From: an uncultured Rhizobiaceae group bacterium
GTDB lineage: Bacteria > Pseudomonadota > Alphaproteobacteria > Rhizobiales > Rhizobiaceae
NCBI GenBank assembly: GCA_937930845.1
Contig: CALHBJ010000012.1
Coordinates: 112,189 to 176,188, forward strand
Direction of reading: 5' to 3'
DNA: 64,000 bases
Shown: in pieces, positions 55,360-63,887 of the stretch
Layout: every line of letters starts with the position of its first letter
Numbering within the stretch: the first letter of the stretch is position 1
Program-made: the position numbers and the translations under genes
The notes under the pieces: model-generated
Database searches by the model: none
What the model was told of the DNA's origin: nothing
What the model saw: only the letters and a program-made list of their open reading frames with translations

Positions 55360-56529
55360 CTAGTCGAAGCGGAACAGCCCAATGATGAGTTCCTGTACTG
55401 CATCGGTAGCGCGTTGAGAAATCGTGCCCATGCCCACATCTTCCGCGGCAAATAGCGGCGTTTCCTGGCTTACTTCGCCGTCAATCTTGACCTGCAACTT
55501 GGCAATCTTAGTGCCTGCCTCCACGGGCGCGCGAATGGGGCCATCAAATACAATGTCGGCTTTCAACCGATCTCTAAATCCCGTTGGCACGAATATCCGC
55601 AACGGGCCTTCAGCCTTCAATTCAACGCCAGATTTGGCACCGCCATATAGGGTGGCTTCACCCACCACTTCACCATCGGCAAACAGATCAATTGCCTGGA
55701 AAGCGCGGAACGACCACCGCATAATTTTAACGGCTTCATCGGCCCGTTCTTTTATGGATTTCATACCGCTCAAAACAATGATAATGCGGCGATTTTCAAA
55801 TTTGGCGGATCCCACAAGACCGTAACCGGTTGCTTCAATGTAACCGGTCTTCATGCCATCGGCACCTTCAACCTTGCCCAAAAGCGGGTTGCGGTTGCGT
55901 TGCCTGATCTTGTTCCAGGTGAATTCCGGTTCTGCATATATTTTGTAGAGGTCCGGATAGGTTTTGATGATGTGGCGCGCCAAATAGGCCAGATCCCGCG
56001 CCGTAACATATTGCTCCTCATTGGGGAGGCCGGTGGCATTGCGGAAGCTGGAATTTTCCAGGCCGATCTTGCGCCCACGCTGGTTCATCAAGCCCGCGAA
56101 ACCAAATTCTGAACCGGCCATACCCTCAGCGATTGCGATCGAAGCATCATTACCGGACTGAACGATGACGCCGCGCAACAAATCTTCCAACCGCACGTCT
56201 GAATTCAATTTGGCGAACATGGACGATCCGCCCGAATTGGTGCCGCCGCGCCGCCATGCATCTTCTGAAATTGAGAATATCGAATCCATATTCAATTCGC
56301 CCTGTTTCAAGGCATTGAATACAACTTCGGCAGTCATCAGTTTCGCCATGGATGCGGGCTGAAACCGTGCGTCTGCATTCTTTTGGAACAACACGGAGCC
56401 GCTATCAAAATCCATGACAATGGCCTGCTGCGCCTTGGTTTGAAACCCCTGGGCAACCGCAATTGTGCTGGCAAAGACAAGCACATATAGCGCGACAAAA
56501 ATCCGGCTAACGACAGCAAATATACTCAT
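55360..56529 (-). CDS. dacA: D-alanyl-D-alanine carboxypeptidase (DacA/PBP5-6 type)
   Basis: 389 residues. Signal peptide to about residue 25, then S-x-x-K in ASMAKLMTAE near 60, S-x-N in SGNDASIAI near 125, and K-T-G in DGMKTGYIEA near 225. A C-terminal beta-rich domain follows as in PBP5. It trims the terminal D-Ala of peptidoglycan peptides in the periplasm. ATG 56529 gives a proper signal peptide; longer readings do not. Confidence 0.95.
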   Translation of the reverse strand: MSIFAVVSRIFVALYVLVFASTIAVAQGFQTKAQQAIVMDFDSGSVLFQKNADARFQPASMAKLMTAEVVFNALKQGELNMDSIFSISEDAWRRGGTNSGGSSMFAKLNSDVRLEDLLRGVIVQSGNDASIAIAEGMAGSEFGFAGLMNQRGRKIGLENSSFRNATGLPNEEQYVTARDLAYLARHIIKTYPDLYKIYAEPEFTWNKIRQRNRNPLLGKVEGADGMKTGYIEATGYGLVGSAKFENRRIIIVLSGMKSIKERADEAVKIMRWSFRAFQAIDLFADGEVVGEATLYGGAKSGVELKAEGPLRIFVPTGFRDRLKADIVFDGPIRAPVEAGTKIAKLQVKIDGEVSQETPLFAAEDVGMGTISQRATDAVQELIIGLFRFD

Positions 56530-56657
56530 AAACGACGAACTCTTTCCCAACCCGACGGCACAAAACGTCACGCACTCCTCATAGTGCCTGTTCAGGTTAG
56601 AACTGGACAATGTGATTTACAACCGGGCAGCCATGAATAGATGTTTGCTGGTTAAGG

Positions 56658-57491
56658 TTATTGTGCGTCGGTCCTGGTGAAAAGCGTCTTGAGCCGCAGT
56701 GCCAGCGTTGATCCGGTGTCCTTGCGCGACCTTATCTGCTGAATTTCATTCAGGAACGGATCTGCGGTTTGGGATTTGGGCTTGATCGAACCGGTTAGAA
56801 TTCGGTCGATGGCCACCGGTGGCCTGATTGCGGCTGTGGCGGTTGCAACGGGCGCGGTGTCGCCATTGTCACGGTAGGATGCAGCCAGATAAGAGGCATC
56901 CAGCCCATGCAATGGTGCCCGCCCCATATATTCAACGCGCACACGGGCAATTCCGCTTTTTTGATAATCCAGCAAGTGAGATGCCCGCGCGGAAAGGTCG
57001 ATAATGCGCCCGTCATGATAGGGCCCACGGTCATTCACCCGAACCACGACACTGCGGCCATTTTTCACATTGGTGACACGGGCATAGCTTGGCAGTGGGA
57101 ATGTGGGATGCGCGGCTGACAGGGCATATTGATCGTAGACTTCGCCATTGGCGGTCAAACGGCCGTGGAAATTTGGGCCATACCAGGAAGCGTTGCCGGT
57201 TCGGTCATAGCCTGGCTCTTCGCGCGGCGTGTACCATTTGCCTTTGATTTTATAGGGCTTGCCAATTTGTGCACGTCCGCCACCTTTGCGCACATGGCGG
57301 CTGGTGGTGACGCGCGGGCTGGCGGCAACGCCATAGCGCGATTGGGAAAACTTTGTCTTGTTGTTGATATGGGCGGCACCAGCTGGGGCGGCACGTTCAA
57401 TAGAAGCGCCCCCTCCAAAACAGCCTGATAGAGAAACTCCGGCAGCCACAAGCAGCACGCATTCCAACGGTTTCAACAAACGCACCCACAC
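56658..57491 (-). CDS. rlpA: RlpA-like septal ring lipoprotein
   Basis: 277 residues. The lipobox LSGC lies near residue 24; a basic linker and the double-psi beta-barrel with ASWYGPNFHGRLTANGE and VVVRVNDRGPYHDGRIIDLS, the RlpA core with its catalytic Asp, span about 95-190. RlpA cleaves naked glycan strands at the division septum. The start is GTG 57491. The SPOR domain is not visible in the C-terminus. Confidence 0.93.
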   Translation of the reverse strand: MWVRLLKPLECVLLVAAGVSLSGCFGGGASIERAAPAGAAHINNKTKFSQSRYGVAASPRVTTSRHVRKGGGRAQIGKPYKIKGKWYTPREEPGYDRTGNASWYGPNFHGRLTANGEVYDQYALSAAHPTFPLPSYARVTNVKNGRSVVVRVNDRGPYHDGRIIDLSARASHLLDYQKSGIARVRVEYMGRAPLHGLDASYLAASYRDNGDTAPVATATAAIRPPVAIDRILTGSIKPKSQTADPFLNEIQQIRSRKDTGSTLALRLKTLFTRTDAQ

Positions 57492-57608
57492 ACCAAAAAA
57501 ACACGCCCACTTGGGCTTCAGATGTTGGGGAATCTAATGGGCTGGAATTACGATCCTGTTAATCCCGCGTTAAATGGCAAGCTGGGTGCTGCCACCTGAA
57601 CGGGATTC

Positions 57609-57995
57609 TCACTTTGAAATGGTGGCCGTACCTGCATAACCGTCATTACGCACCCACCGAATGGTGTTTGTGCCGGTTTGGGTGATCGAGAAACAAAAAG
57701 ACTGACCTTTGTACCATGTGGGAAAACGCTGGCAGAGCTGGTTGGATGCAATCCACCAATTGCCTGTTTCTTTGGGCGCAAAGAATCGGGCAAGTCCCAG
57801 TGCAGAACCGTCGCCTGTAACGCGCTTGTTTGTGCGGTAGCGCAGGGGAAATGAGCCCCAGCGTGTTGCCAGCATCACACGCTTTCCGGCAATGAGGTTG
57901 TTAATTTCGCGGCCCGATAATTTGGAAGCCTGGGCCGTGGAGGCAAAAGTCATCACGCTGGCCAGTGCGACGATGTTTATGAAAATACGTGTCAT
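57609..57995 (-). CDS. Small secreted protein, DUF995-like
   Basis: 128 residues with signal peptide (to about residue 23, TAQA-S). The mature part has LGLARFFAPKETGNWWIASNQLCQRFPTW and KGQSFCFSI, the two-Cys pattern of small periplasmic rhizobial proteins (DUF995-type). Function unknown. AAGGAG precedes the ATG. Confidence 0.7.
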   Translation of the reverse strand: MTRIFINIVALASVMTFASTAQASKLSGREINNLIAGKRVMLATRWGSFPLRYRTNKRVTGDGSALGLARFFAPKETGNWWIASNQLCQRFPTWYKGQSFCFSITQTGTNTIRWVRNDGYAGTATISK

Positions 57996-58185
57996 TGGGT
58001 TCTCCTTGGAACACAGTTACGGGCCAACACGAGATTGGTTTCACAAAACATGGCGCCAAATTTCAGAATCAACCGCTACAAAATATCGGCGGCATATGTA
58101 ACGCAATAATTGTTTTAATTGATCGCGGAAAAAGCAGCAACCAAAGCCTTGATTTGCTGCAACGAATACAGCATAGCAGCAATGT

Positions 58186-58275
58186 GGACAGGTGGCCGAG
58201 CGGTTTAAGGCACTGGTCTTGAAAACCAGCGTGCGTGAGAGCGTACCGTGGGTTCGAATCCCACCCTGTCCGCCA
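58186..58275 (+). tRNA. tRNA-Ser(UGA)
   Basis: A 90-base class II tRNA. The acceptor stem GGACAGG (58186-58192) pairs with CCTGTCC (58265-58271), followed by discriminator G and encoded CCA. The anticodon loop CTTGAAA reads UGA (serine, UCA codons), and the long variable arm of tRNA-Ser is present. Immediately downstream starts accessory DNA. Confidence 0.97.
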
Positions 58276-58565
58276 CATTTTAAGCGTTACCGATTGATTT
58301 ATTTATATTTTTTCGCTTGCTGAAGTGGTGTCCTAGTCTTTTCCCCACTCAACAAGATCTGTACACCGACAGTTTCGTTCCAACTATCAAAGCTGAAGCG
58401 TCGTTTTGGTACTCAGGATTCGAATCGAAGCGCATATTAAACCTGCGATCTATATGTGCATCTAATTCCCGCCGTTTTGGCCGACATTTCTTAAGCAAAT
58501 TAATTGGAAAAATTGCAAATATTTTTACAATTAACAGCGTATCGTCTTCAAGTCGTAGTAGGCTT

Positions 58566-59570
58566 ATGAGTAATTATGGCTGTCAATATTCTAAACGATT
58601 GGACAATTCTGTGAGCGATCCGAATTTATTTGGCGATCATACAGATAAAAAATTGTCGATTATTGGGCGGTATTTGCAGAGTTACACTACTGCATTATCA
58701 GGCAAAAACTTCTCGCTAATTTATGTTGATGCTTTCGCTGGAACTGGAAAACGTAAATCAAAATCTAATGACGAACCTAGTTTGATTTCTGAGTTTGTAG
58801 AGATGACGCGAAAAGGGTCAAAACCCGGCTCTGCTACGATTGCTCTTGAGACCCAGCCTGGGTTTGACGTTTTGCTTTTTGTCGAACTCGAGAAAAAACG
58901 CTTTCAGGCCTTATCGACCCTCGTTGATCAGTACCCCGATCGTAATTGCATGGTCCGCCATGGAGATGCGAATGTATCCTTAAAGCGCCTTTGTAGTGGC
59001 CTGGACTGGCATGGAGACGAAAAGGGCAAACAATATCGCGCGGTAGTGTTCCTAGATCCTTTTGGCATGCATGTGGAGTGGGATACGCTTGAATATATAT
59101 CCCGCACTGAAGCAATAGATGTTTGGTACCTTTTTCCGACTCATGCTGTTTTGAGACAGGCGGCATTGGACCCGTCAAAGCTGGACAAAGACAAAGTCGG
59201 TGCATTGGACAGAATTCTAGGAGGTCGTTGGTGGCGTTCCGAGTTCTATTCAATGGTAGATGACGGTATGGAAGGCATTGAAGATATGTTCACCGGCTTA
59301 CCCCAACTCGTTATCGAAAAGAGGACCGCCACCGCGGCAGATGTCGAGGCTGCATTTGCGCGACGCTTAAACAAACTGTTTAGTTATGTCTGTCCAAAGC
59401 CCTTGCGGTTATTCAATCAAAAAGTTCCAATGTTTTCGTTGTTCTTTGCAGTCTCCAATCCGTCACCAAAGGCATGTGGTATCGCTGGCAGTATCGCAGA
59501 GCACATTATCAGGCAGGCGAATGTTGAGGGTATTCAGACCAAACGCGACCTTTATAATGCCGGCCGGTAG
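58566..59570 (+). CDS. tcmP: Three-Cys-motif partner protein TcmP
   Basis: 335 residues, a family that is routinely encoded next to a Gp37/Gp68 three-cysteine protein. SLIYVDAFAGTGKR (about 50-63) is a methyltransferase-like glycine-rich motif I, and AVVFLDPFGMHVEW near 160 is a motif-IV-like DPFG segment. It may thus bind S-adenosylmethionine or nucleic acid; no activity is established to my knowledge. I start at ATG 58566, matching the family start; in-frame sequence continues upstream but is not conserved. Its 3' end overlaps the convergent DUF5131 gene by 62 bases. First gene after tRNA-Ser, in AT-rich DNA. Confidence 0.85.
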   Translation: MSNYGCQYSKRLDNSVSDPNLFGDHTDKKLSIIGRYLQSYTTALSGKNFSLIYVDAFAGTGKRKSKSNDEPSLISEFVEMTRKGSKPGSATIALETQPGFDVLLFVELEKKRFQALSTLVDQYPDRNCMVRHGDANVSLKRLCSGLDWHGDEKGKQYRAVVFLDPFGMHVEWDTLEYISRTEAIDVWYLFPTHAVLRQAALDPSKLDKDKVGALDRILGGRWWRSEFYSMVDDGMEGIEDMFTGLPQLVIEKRTATAADVEAAFARRLNKLFSYVCPKPLRLFNQKVPMFSLFFAVSNPSPKACGIAGSIAEHIIRQANVEGIQTKRDLYNAGR

Positions 59571-60264
59571 ATTTTTTATTGCTACCGCCCCACTGTTTGA
59601 AGAAAAATGCAGTCTGAAACTTCCTGCATTGTTTTTCTATCTCTTCCAGCCACTCTTCTTTCATGGGGCGTGAACCGGGACCGGATTCGCCACCTATAAT
59701 TGCCCAATGAATACAATCAAGTTCCAGTTCCCCAACAGGGCCAATTAATGGTTCAAACGACACAAACCTGATCGCCGTTCGCACATTTTTTAGCATTTCA
59801 ATTCTTTCGACGGCATTTGCATTTTCTACACTAGTACCCAGCCACACATTTGGGAGCACACTGAAACCTTTTGCATCAGTAAACTCCGCCATCCGATTTG
59901 GGCGTTTGGTGAGTATTTGAAACGTATGTTGGGGACAGGATTTCATAACCCCCCATACTCTTTCTACAAAATCAAAGGGCACATCAGGATGGAATAGATC
60001 TGACATCGAGTTAACGAAAACGTTTCGTGGTTTCTTCCATGCGGTTGGTGCAATCAGAGTACTTTCATCGCAATTGATGTTTCCCGTCCAAACTGCTCTT
60101 CCGCCGCTCTTTCGAGTAAGTCCCTGATATTTCTTTACGCCCATTGCTTCTAAGCGAGCAGCCATCCTCATGGCATAACAGTTGGTGCAGCCAGAAGACT
60201 CAATTGAACAACCAGCAACCGGGTTCCAAGTTTTATCCGTCCACTCAATTGAAGAATCAGACAT
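59509..60264 (-). CDS. Phage Gp37/Gp68-type DUF5131 three-Cys protein
   Basis: 251 residues. EWTDKTWNPVAGC19-x6-C26-x2-C29 is the three-cysteine motif; NVFVNSMSDLFHP, FQILTKRPNRM, NVWLGTSVEN, IRFVSFEPLIG and IIGGESG follow, all family hallmarks, in a radical-SAM-like TIM-barrel order. The Cys pattern is not the canonical CxxxCxxC, so whether it binds an iron-sulfur cluster is unproven. Convergent and overlapping with tcmP. No signal peptide or helix, so cytoplasmic. Start ATG 60264. Confidence 0.9.
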   Translation of the reverse strand: MSDSSIEWTDKTWNPVAGCSIESSGCTNCYAMRMAARLEAMGVKKYQGLTRKSGGRAVWTGNINCDESTLIAPTAWKKPRNVFVNSMSDLFHPDVPFDFVERVWGVMKSCPQHTFQILTKRPNRMAEFTDAKGFSVLPNVWLGTSVENANAVERIEMLKNVRTAIRFVSFEPLIGPVGELELDCIHWAIIGGESGPGSRPMKEEWLEEIEKQCRKFQTAFFFKQWGGSNKKSTGRHYKGRVWSEYPQHSPA

Positions 60265-60395
60265 TTTGCACCCCAAAGAAAACACAATCTATAGAGTGTC
60301 TTTCCAATTGATTAACAATCTCTCATTGTATTTGCGGCCACTAGGCAGCTGTTCCATACTAAGTCCAACATAACTCGTACGACGGAAAATATAGA

Positions 60396-60908
60396 ATGAG
60401 CCAAGAACACCAGACGCATTTGAATGATCGACAACTAGCTAAAGCCGAACACTCAAAACTGATGGATGTTCATACAAGCCTTCTTTCTATGCAGGCAGGC
60501 TTCGGGCTAGCTGCCATTAGAGCTCCTGGAGTTGCTGCTGTGGCAGGGATCGCAGCACTTCTTGCGTTCGCGACTGGTAACAACGAGCTGTATCAAATTC
60601 CGGCGGCGCTTTCTTCTTTCAATTCTGCACTCGCTCAATTCTTCGCTGGAGTTCTTTTATCGGCCGCCGCGCCTGCAGTCAGCTGGGTCTCGCAGGCGTC
60701 ATATAATTCTTCGACAGTGGCAAAGAAAGCAACGTGGGTTTATCCTTATCATGAGGACACCAATGCATCTCGACTTTGGCGTAAGCTGGGATACACGTTT
60801 CATTTTCTCGCTATTCTTGTTGTAATTCTAGCTCTAGTCGCGCTCGTGTCAGGCGCGTTTCATTTTTACAATGTTGCCATATCAGTGGCTGGTCATTTGT
60901 CAAAATAG
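60396..60908 (+). CDS. Unknown three-helix membrane protein
   Basis: 170 residues. A polar N-terminus (1-33), then helices at about 35-60, 75-102 and 135-160, connected by a loop with WVYPYHEDT. Small membrane proteins next to defence genes often act as effectors, but nothing in the sequence identifies one. Start ATG 60396; divergent from the DUF5131 gene with 131 bases between. Confidence 0.65.
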   Translation: MSQEHQTHLNDRQLAKAEHSKLMDVHTSLLSMQAGFGLAAIRAPGVAAVAGIAALLAFATGNNELYQIPAALSSFNSALAQFFAGVLLSAAAPAVSWVSQASYNSSTVAKKATWVYPYHEDTNASRLWRKLGYTFHFLAILVVILALVALVSGAFHFYNVAISVAGHLSK

Positions 60909-61033
60909 TAGGATCTGCCATGCCTTAGGTATAAAGTGATATTGCAATAATCCGATTAATGCTGTTTCAGGTTTGTTGTTACAAATATCAGCCACAGAAG
61001 CGGTTGATCGCATCGGCGGCTGACTTGAAAAAC

Positions 61034-61336
61034 TTAGAACTGCTGCAATGCAACGATCATTCCTGCGCTTTCTGAACTGGAAACAAGTTGCAGAAATTCG
61101 CCTTCGTCTTTGCATCGATGCTGAACGTACGGGATGAATCCAGAACTCCTCTCGATCGAAGCACCCGCGACAGTGTTCTCAAACCAGACAAACCCAGCCT
61201 CCGTAAAAGGAGTGATCGTGAACGCATCATCAGCACCATGAGTTTTTTTAAAGAGAACATCTGCCTGCCGTGGAACTGAGTGAATATCTGAGGCTGTTGT
61301 GGTGCTGGAGAATTTAGATATGAAATGTGCAGTCAT
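61034..61336 (-). CDS. Unknown small protein
   Basis: 100 residues, soluble, Ser/Thr-rich N-terminus, no recognised domain. The start ATG 61336 has GAAAGGA about ten bases upstream, which supports translation. Alone between non-coding gaps. Two adjacent palindromes lie 118-150 bases upstream. Confidence 0.5.
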   Translation of the reverse strand: MTAHFISKFSSTTTASDIHSVPRQADVLFKKTHGADDAFTITPFTEAGFVWFENTVAGASIERSSGFIPYVQHRCKDEGEFLQLVSSSESAGMIVALQQF

Positions 61337-61652
61337 GGTGACGGTCCTTTCGTCGTTGTGATTAGAGCCTTCGCGGGTGGCCGCCCGCGTTGGCTCGACT
61401 ATTCTGAGTCTTTTTCGGCCAAAGTCTATATCTGTTTAGAAAATTTCAGCAGTTGGTCGACATTCGACCAGGCGTAATTTTTACGCTTCGACGTCTTTGA
61501 TGATGCAGTCCGTGTCGCATGGCCAGATCATCCAAGAGAGTAATCACCAAGCACGAGACAACCGTGAATGGACTTCGGACCTTGCGCGGGCAATTCAGCG
61601 CGGCTTTCTTATTTCAGTATCTTGAGGCTATTGGGGAGCGTGAAGTTAGGAC
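61337..61652. other. Non-coding gap with inverted repeats and a tiny frame
   Basis: Contains a hairpin (61372-61377 with 61384-61389), two perfect palindromes (next entry) and a 41-codon plus-strand frame (61500-61625) without a ribosome site, which I do not call a gene. Confidence 0.45.
61454..61486. promoter_or_regulatory. Two adjacent perfect palindromes
   Basis: TGGTCGA-cat-TCGACCA (61454-61470) is followed after one base by GCGTAA-ttt-TTACGC (61472-61486). They look like protein-binding sites, possibly controlling the 61336 gene. Confidence 0.45.
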
Positions 61653-62138
61653 TTAGTTCGAAGAGGATTCTTTCCGAATTAAGTCGAGCATTCCTTTTCT
61701 CCACCAAACCAAAAAAGCTGAGAATACCCAAAAACCCAAGCCTACAAAAAGACAAATCGGCTGAACATAGTCAATCGCGGCCTGAGCCGCGGCAGGTATG
61801 GAGCCTGCTAGCACCGTGTCTTTGAAAATATCCAAAGAAAAAGCCAGAAATGCCGACCCCAATGACGCAGTCCCAGTTATACCGATATTGGCAAGCCCTA
61901 TTTGCTTCAGTTCACTCTCGGTGACTGAATACATTTTCATTTTTCGCTTTGAGTAAACAGGCTCAATGGTGGAGCCATTTGAATTTCCAGACAAACCTTC
62001 TGTAGCTGCAACACTATCTGTCAGAGCTTGGTCTGGCGTGTTCTCTAAGCCTTCCACAAGGCTTTCAGGCAGCGCTTTGGGCGGCTTTGATGTATTTTTT
62101 GATGCGCTCTTTGTAGTGCTCTTTGATTGAACTGTCAT
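61653..62138 (-). CDS. Two-helix membrane protein, possible PanA-linked toxin
   Basis: 161 residues. Residues 1-65 are polar and Ser/Thr/Lys-rich and probably disordered. A helix at about 83-103 and another at about 120-147 (AAIDYVQPICLFVGLGFWVFSAFLVWW) follow, ending in a charged tail. The start overlaps the upstream DUF4065 gene by 74 bases; an internal Met (KRKMKM, near 66) is a possible later start. Its position, directly downstream of a Panacea-type gene, is that of a cognate toxin. Function inferred from position only. Confidence 0.6.
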   Translation of the reverse strand: MTVQSKSTTKSASKNTSKPPKALPESLVEGLENTPDQALTDSVAATEGLSGNSNGSTIEPVYSKRKMKMYSVTESELKQIGLANIGITGTASLGSAFLAFSLDIFKDTVLAGSIPAAAQAAIDYVQPICLFVGLGFWVFSAFLVWWRKGMLDLIRKESSSN

Positions 62139-62634
62139 TCAGTAAGACACCGCGACTGTTAGGATCAAAAACTTCTTTCCAAGGGCTTCCGTCTTCATGC
62201 GTTTTGTTCCTAAGAGACCATGCATCAAAAATTTTATATGCAGCCCAAACCTTACTGAGAACAAAATGCAATTCGCTATTGTCCAACGGAATACGTGGCT
62301 CGAAGACCTCCTCACTAAACCAGTCAGTTTGAGTCGCTTTAGCAGTAATTGGGTGTTTCCCGAAGTGCTTAAACTCATGGTACAGTGAAGGTATTACAGG
62401 GCCATGTTCCCAAGCTTCTACACCCTCGTCAAACAGGCGATCATCAGTTAGCGCTAAATACCACCCATAAGCGATGTAAACTAGCTTTAATAGTTTCATC
62501 TGACTAATCGGTACATCTTCCTTGTCTGCTCGATCAAGGAAATAGTTTGCTACTTGTTGTGGCGTTGTAGTCATGTCACCAATAAACCGTGCACTTGCAT
62601 CCTCCCAACAGGCGCGAGGCACAATTTCCTCCAT
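62065..62634 (-). CDS. Panacea-domain (DUF4065) antitoxin-like protein
   Basis: 189 residues. The DUF4065 core TPQQVANYFLDRA, MKLLKLVYIAYGWYLAL and GVEAWEHGPVIPSLYHEF is present at about 23-95. Panacea proteins include the SocA antitoxin and a promiscuous antitoxin domain that neutralises many unrelated toxins. AAAGG six bases before ATG 62634 favours that start; ATG 62574 is an alternative closer to the domain. Overlaps the downstream membrane-protein gene. Confidence 0.85.
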   Translation of the reverse strand: MEEIVPRACWEDASARFIGDMTTTPQQVANYFLDRADKEDVPISQMKLLKLVYIAYGWYLALTDDRLFDEGVEAWEHGPVIPSLYHEFKHFGKHPITAKATQTDWFSEEVFEPRIPLDNSELHFVLSKVWAAYKIFDAWSLRNKTHEDGSPWKEVFDPNSRGVLLNDSSIKEHYKERIKKYIKAAQSAA

Positions 62635-62883
62635 ATCAACCTTTCTAGCAAGTCTACGTGTCAAGTCTATGGCGGGGATTATTTTTCTTGATAGCTATTG
62701 GATGGCGACCATAATCCAAGCCGCGTCTCAAGGCTTGTCACCTTTGATACATAAGGCTGGGCATCTGGGAGGTTATCCTGAGTTGATCCAACTTAGGCGC
62801 CACCCATGCCAATACCCTACGGATGCGACTCGCAGCTTGTGATTTGTAAATTCCTTTCAGTTTAGTACAATTTTGGATAATGG

Positions 62884-63378
62884 TCATGCATCGTCCGCGA
62901 GACTGGCGTCAGCAACGTCGACGCCCGTTCGAATAGAATCGGCGACTTCCGCGAAGCGACGTTCGAGGTGTCCTCGCTCTTTGTCGCAGATTTGTTCAAT
63001 TCTTTGCCGCTCTCTGATGTCGCGCGTGATCTGTGCAGGAAGCCCCGTTATGCTTTCAAGAAAGCGGCCAGTAATCTTGTCTATGGCGTCAACTGCTTCT
63101 GCCACATCGATAACTGTGCCATCTTGCCGGGCAACTCGGAGCTCAATCTCTCTTGCCCTCGCATCTCGAAGTCGGTTATCGCCCGCCGCTGCTCTCTTAG
63201 CCGTTGCTTTCAAAAATCGAATGTATCCCTGAACCACCTCGACGATCGCCCAGCGATCGCGGCTCTTGGCTTTGAACCAGCCTTCCTTTGCCAACTGCCT
63301 CACGCGTCGCGGCGTCACCTGGATTAACCGGGCCGCTATTTCGGTTGAAATCAAATCTGACTTGTCAGAAGCCTTCAT
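62884..63378 (-). CDS. Phage terminase small subunit (Nu1-like)
   Basis: About 164 residues. An N-terminal winged helix (ISTEIAARLIQVTPRRVRQLAKEGW) and a helical tail with REIELRVARQDGTVIDVAEAVDAIDKI and GLPAQITRDIRERQRI match Nu1-like packaging proteins, which bind the phage cos/pac site. An upstream GTG (63465) would extend it by 29 residues. No large terminase, portal or capsid genes follow in this window; it is a remnant or the edge of a prophage. Confidence 0.7.
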   Translation of the reverse strand: MKASDKSDLISTEIAARLIQVTPRRVRQLAKEGWFKAKSRDRWAIVEVVQGYIRFLKATAKRAAAGDNRLRDARAREIELRVARQDGTVIDVAEAVDAIDKITGRFLESITGLPAQITRDIRERQRIEQICDKERGHLERRFAEVADSIRTGVDVADASLADDA

Positions 63379-63527
63379 TCGTTTGACTCTTTTGCTTGCT
63401 GCTGCGGAAACGGAAGCGGGTTTTTGAAAATTAAAAAAACGCTCGAAACTCGGGCCTTTCGTCACCCGCGCGGCGGCGGCGACCCTCCAGAAGGAACCTT
63501 ATAGGGGGGTGATATGGCCTAGGGACT

Positions 63528-63887
63528 TCAACGGATCACTCCGTTTGTTATCTTGGCCAGCATATCTTCAACGTCCTTCTGAAGATCCCTTGCTTGCGCT
63601 TGGAAGGCTGCAAGAGATGCTCCACGCACCATCTCTTTTGGTATCGACGGGCCTACTTCCTTTTCGATGGCATTAAAGCGGTCAGATTTCTCGCTGAATC
63701 CTCTTGTGTTTGTAAACACATGTCCGTTGCCTACAACTTTGCCACTTCGGAATGTTCCTGCGTATATGAACGCACCATCAATTCGCTTTGTTTGCCCCCA
63801 TGGTTTGGCTCTTACGCCCCATGAGAACTGTTTGGCTCCAAAGTGTTTTAACGACAGTTTGAACCGCCCCCGGTTTACCGGAGGCAT
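63528..63887 (-). pseudogene. Minor-tail-Z-like phage gene truncated by an IS element
   Basis: 119 codons. LKHFGAKQFSWGVRAKPWGQTKRIDGAFIYAGTF and IPKEMVRGASLAAFQAQARDLQKDVEDML resemble phage minor tail protein Z. The first residues (MPPVNRGR) are encoded by the end of the neighbouring IS element, so the native N-terminus is gone and the start is a chance one. Confidence 0.55.

Noticed and set aside
58419..58426. TTCGAATC shared with the T-arm of tRNA-Ser, as a possible att repeat
   Set aside because: Only eight bases of a sequence present in most tRNAs; flanks do not match.
58317..58565. N-terminal extension of TcmP
   Set aside because: In frame but unlike the family and without a ribosome site; it lies in the AT-rich region after the tRNA.
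61500..61625. A 41-codon frame starting with two ATGs
   Set aside because: No ribosome site and no conserved features; too short to support.
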